Source of the DNA: Calditrichaceae bacterium
Lineage (GTDB): Bacteria; Calditrichota; Calditrichia; Calditrichales; Calditrichaceae
NCBI GenBank assembly: GCA_030622395.1
Contig: JAUXGF010000132.1
Span: 1 to 7,517, forward strand
Direction of reading: 5' to 3'
Length of the DNA: 7,517 bases
Shown: positions 4,946 to 7,517 of the stretch, one piece after another
Layout of the letters: the number at the start of each line of letters is the position of its first letter
How positions within the stretch are numbered: the first letter of the stretch is position 1
Position numbers and translations under genes: made by a program
The notes under the pieces: generated by a model
What the model saw: only the letters and a program-made list of their open reading frames with translations
Database searches by the model: none
Told to the model about the DNA's origin: nothing

Positions 4946-7120
4946 ATGTCTCAAGATCAAATTAAAATAAATGAGTTTGAATTTTATTATCTAGTTGAGC
5001 TTACCAGGCAAAAAATAAAACCGCTAAGTCGTTGGGAAAAACCTCTTAGCGAAACAACCCATCGTTGGCTGCGCCGTCAAGGTTTTTATGTAGACATTAT
5101 TCCCCGAAAAACATTGTTAAGAAAACAGATTTTTGAAACAATTTTTAGTAAATCTTCACGTTATGTGGATTTATACCACAATAAATTTTCTAATACTCCT
5201 TTGCGTAAAGACCCATTAACCCAAAAATCAGAGGGGTTCTTATTCGGTTATCCTTCCTGCTGTGTGCGGCAATTCATTCGGCAGCCTTATATTTTAAATA
5301 ATCTTAAAAAAGCGGATCAGTCTATACTATTCCACTGGGCATGTCGCGATTGCCGGGCAACTTATGAACTGCTTCCCTATTACAATTCAATTCGCCGGCA
5401 GGCGCTGGAATGGTACGAACAGGAAATTCGTCCACTGGTGAAAGCAGGCGGCGGTTATAAAAGAAGATTTCCTAAGAAGGCGGCGGTTGCAGCCTGCAAC
5501 GCATTATGGCTGTCCACCGGCGCTCTTTATGGTCAAACCCCACCAGACACTACTCATTTTATTCCGGTATCAAACGATTTTGATTTGGATGGATTGGATT
5601 ATGCAGAAGAATTTTACTTAGGAACTGCATATACAAATGCTTTTTCCCAGACAGATGAGAAAAACGACGGCGAATTCTGGTCAACATTTTTTAAATCATT
5701 AGTCGATAGCTTACCTACAGAAGAACAATCAGATCAACCCTATAAAATTGAATATATGATGAAAGGAATAGAGACTTGCCAAAAGTGCGGAAAAGAAGTA
5801 AACATGGGCTATATAACTGTTTTCAACCCGCTGCGTAATTTGCAATTGGATATTCCGTACATCGGTCTTCATTACATGGAAAGCGGCTGTTTTTCTTATT
5901 GGGGAGATATTCATAAAGCGCGTGTAAATATTGATACTCTTAAAAAAATCCTTTTTGCTTATGATCCCAAACATATTTTACCTGTTAAAGAAGACAGCGA
6001 CAATGACGGATTAACAGACGCCGAAGAAGACAGTCTGTATCTTAATCCAAGTGATCCCGATACCGATAAAGACGGATTGCCGGACGGGGCGGAAGTTGCC
6101 GAACAGCTTATACGTCTGTTTCCAAAATTGAAAGAGGAAGCGGACAGTATTCACAGCAGTATTTCTTTTAACTCTGTTTGGGGATTGGAAAACTGCACAG
6201 TATGCGGTTCCACTCATAATATGGGATACGTTGAGTTTAAAAATCCGGAGAACGGCCGTACATATAATATTCATTATAACGGTTTACATGCCCTTGCCCA
6301 TGGCAGCTTTGCTTATGACGGCACAACAAATCCTGATCAGCGGGCTGACGCCGTTAAATTATACCGCACGATGAAAACTCACATGCTGTTTATTGATAAT
6401 GATTCCGATAATGATGGATTGACTGATGATGAAGAATTATACTTTGGTTATAATCCTGATAAAGCAGATACGGATGATGATGGAATCTGTGACGGAATGG
6501 ATCTGGCTTTAAGTTTAACGGGTATTATGGATGGTCTCCCAAATGAACCGGTTGCTGACAGTCCATATATTATTCATCATTACACTTATGGGTTTTGGAA
6601 TTGTCTTTTATGCGGTGAGCCTATTAATATGGGGTATATGGAAATCTTTAATTCTGGTTTGGGTTCCGATTCCCTGCATGTCAGTTATTATGCCTATCAT
6701 TTTCTAAAGAAAGGAAGCTTTGCTTATGAAGGCAGAACCGGCAGCGAGCAATGGTTTGAGGTCAGAATTGATCCGATCGGGTTATCAAAGTATTTAGATT
6801 ATCCCTCAGAAATTCATCCCGCATCATCTGAAAAATTGCCTGAAAATTTTATATTGAAACAAAATTATCCCAATCCATTTAATCCTTCTACAACTATTCA
6901 ATATTATTTATCCAATAAGTCTAAAGTTGTTCTAAAAGTTTATGATATCCGCGGGCAGGAAGTTAAAACCCTGATTAATACAAATCAATCTCCGGGAGAC
7001 AAAGCAGTGATATGGGATGGAACGGATAATAATAATCGTACAGTTAGTTCGGGTGTTTATATTTATAAATTACAAGCAGGTAATGAGAAACAAGGTAGGA
7101 AAATGCTATTTTTAAGATAG
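4946..7120 (+). CDS. Multidomain T9SS protein: Cys domain, three CxxCG modules
   Basis: A 724-residue protein of unknown function. Residues 1-165 look cytosolic and contain GYPSCC (101-106) and HWACRDC (130-136), four Cys that could bind a metal. This part recalls DUF483-type GYPxCC proteins, tentatively. Residues 172-197 (KRRFPKK, hydrophobic core, GALYGQ) look like an internal signal peptide. Three modules of ~137 residues follow, each with a calcium-loop-like repeat (DFDLDGLDYAEE at 211; DSDNDGLTDAEE at 350; DSDNDGLTDDEE at 486) and then CxxCGxxxNMGY (278, 417 and 553) ending in a FSYWG/FAYDG/FAYEG strand. Modules 2 and 3 also have a second DTDxDGxxDG loop, as in thrombospondin type 3 repeats. 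Residues about 636-724 form the T9SS type A sorting domain. GAGGG supports the ATG at 4946. The in-frame GTG at 5438 (Val165) would yield a conventional secreted protein but lacks a ribosome-binding site. Confidence 0.85.
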   Translation: MSQDQIKINEFEFYYLVELTRQKIKPLSRWEKPLSETTHRWLRRQGFYVDIIPRKTLLRKQIFETIFSKSSRYVDLYHNKFSNTPLRKDPLTQKSEGFLFGYPSCCVRQFIRQPYILNNLKKADQSILFHWACRDCRATYELLPYYNSIRRQALEWYEQEIRPLVKAGGGYKRRFPKKAAVAACNALWLSTGALYGQTPPDTTHFIPVSNDFDLDGLDYAEEFYLGTAYTNAFSQTDEKNDGEFWSTFFKSLVDSLPTEEQSDQPYKIEYMMKGIETCQKCGKEVNMGYITVFNPLRNLQLDIPYIGLHYMESGCFSYWGDIHKARVNIDTLKKILFAYDPKHILPVKEDSDNDGLTDAEEDSLYLNPSDPDTDKDGLPDGAEVAEQLIRLFPKLKEEADSIHSSISFNSVWGLENCTVCGSTHNMGYVEFKNPENGRTYNIHYNGLHALAHGSFAYDGTTNPDQRADAVKLYRTMKTHMLFIDNDSDNDGLTDDEELYFGYNPDKADTDDDGICDGMDLALSLTGIMDGLPNEPVADSPYIIHHYTYGFWNCLLCGEPINMGYMEIFNSGLGSDSLHVSYYAYHFLKKGSFAYEGRTGSEQWFEVRIDPIGLSKYLDYPSEIHPASSEKLPENFILKQNYPNPFNPSTTIQYYLSNKSKVVLKVYDIRGQEVKTLINTNQSPGDKAVIWDGTDNNNRTVSSGVYIYKLQAGNEKQGRKMLFLR

Positions 7121-7282
7121 TGTCAAAAGTAGAAAATAATTATACCGATACTCCTTATTGTACAGTTTGATATTATAGTATTTTAAAATAAAAGGACAAA
7201 TGTCATGTTTAAACGTATCAATTTATATCCGTTATTAATTATCGGCTTATTCTTAAGCAACTGTTCAAAAGACTTGTCGCCT
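7011..7282 (+). repeat. Direct repeat, copy 2 (cargo tail, spacer, serpin start)
   Basis: Second copy of the segment at 3420-3687. It covers the end of the 724-residue gene, the spacer at 7121-7204 (with AAAAGGA as ribosome-binding site before ATG 7205) and the signal-peptide code of serpin 3. Compared with copy 1 the spacer has an inserted AATTATACC-like stretch and lacks three bases of the GATATTATTATAG run. The repeated unit therefore links each T9SS gene to the serpin behind it. Confidence 0.85.
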
Positions 7283-7517
7283 TTGGAACAAGATATTCCT
7301 GAAAAACAAATCAGACCACTAAACCAGAGCGAAAAAATGATTGTTGAGGCAGATAAGAAATTTGGCTTAAAGCTTTTTAAGAAAATTGTTGAAGAACAGC
7401 CGGACACAAATATTTTTATTTCCCCGTTAAGCGTTTCTATGGCCTTGGGCATGACCTTAAACGGGGCAAACGGAACAACTTATGAAGCTATGCGGCAAAC
7501 GCTGGAATTTGACGGTA
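7205..7517 (+). CDS. Serpin-family lipoprotein, copy 3 (5' part only)
   Basis: The first 104 codons of a third serpin, cut by the window edge. The signal (MFKRINLYPLLIIGLFLSNC, Cys20) is nearly that of serpin 2. Residues about 27-53 (from EQDIPEKQIRPL to VEADKK) differ from both other copies. From KLFKKIVEEQPDTNIFISPL onward it follows serpin 1 and shares its NGANGTTYEAM where serpin 2 has NGADGETYTAM. The gene thus looks mosaic. The reactive-centre loop lies outside the window, so specificity cannot be read. The start is fixed by AAAAGGA and by alignment with serpin 2. A minus-strand frame across this region is a shadow. Confidence 0.93.
   Translation, partial: MFKRINLYPLLIIGLFLSNCSKDLSPLEQDIPEKQIRPLNQSEKMIVEADKKFGLKLFKKIVEEQPDTNIFISPLSVSMALGMTLNGANGTTYEAMRQTLEFDG

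Overview
The window looks like AT-rich chromosomal DNA from a bacterium of the FCB superphylum that has a type IX secretion system (T9SS). A Calditrichota-, Ignavibacteria- or KSB1-like lineage fits best. Two secreted proteins end in the NYPNPFNPxTxI...WDGTDNNNRTVSSGVYIY type A sorting domain, and serpins are made here as lipoproteins. The lineage is inferred from protein style only, because the window holds no rRNA or marker gene.

Layout: positions 1-793 hold no convincing gene. The first ~380 bases are crowded with small GC-rich palindromes typical of dispersed repeats. They are followed by a tandem pair of near-identical 16-bp palindromes (395-429), an AT-rich stretch with a weak sigma-54-like site, and another hairpin-rich repeat (about 661-772) that abuts the first serpin. 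All genes then run on the plus strand: serpin lipoprotein 1 (794-2053), a short and apparently truncated lipoprotein (2145-2489), a secreted protein with a BsuPI-like protease-inhibitor domain and a T9SS tail (2513-3529), serpin lipoprotein 2 (3610-4857), a 724-residue multidomain protein with a T9SS tail (4946-7120), and the 5' part of serpin lipoprotein 3 (7205 to the window edge).

The organising theme is a tandem array in which serpin lipoproteins alternate with T9SS cargo. The last ~110 bases of both cargo genes, the intergenic spacers and the first ~75 bases of the following serpins form a direct repeat (3420-3687 and 7011-7282) whose similarity begins sharply in the middle of the sorting-domain code. 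The serpin bodies are closely similar, but the reactive-centre loops of copies 1 and 2 differ at the predicted P1 residue (Thr versus Lys). Serpin 3 looks like a mosaic of the other two. With the BsuPI-like protein, the locus reads as a surface-exposed protease-inhibitor cluster built by duplication and recombination, perhaps shielding the cell or its secreted proteins. That role is inference.

The least familiar item is the 724-residue protein. A cytosolic-looking Cys-containing N-terminal domain (about 1-165) precedes an internal signal-peptide-like segment (172-197), then three copies of a ~137-residue module (DxDxDG calcium-loop-like repeat plus a CxxCG...NMGY...GxFxY motif), then the T9SS tail.
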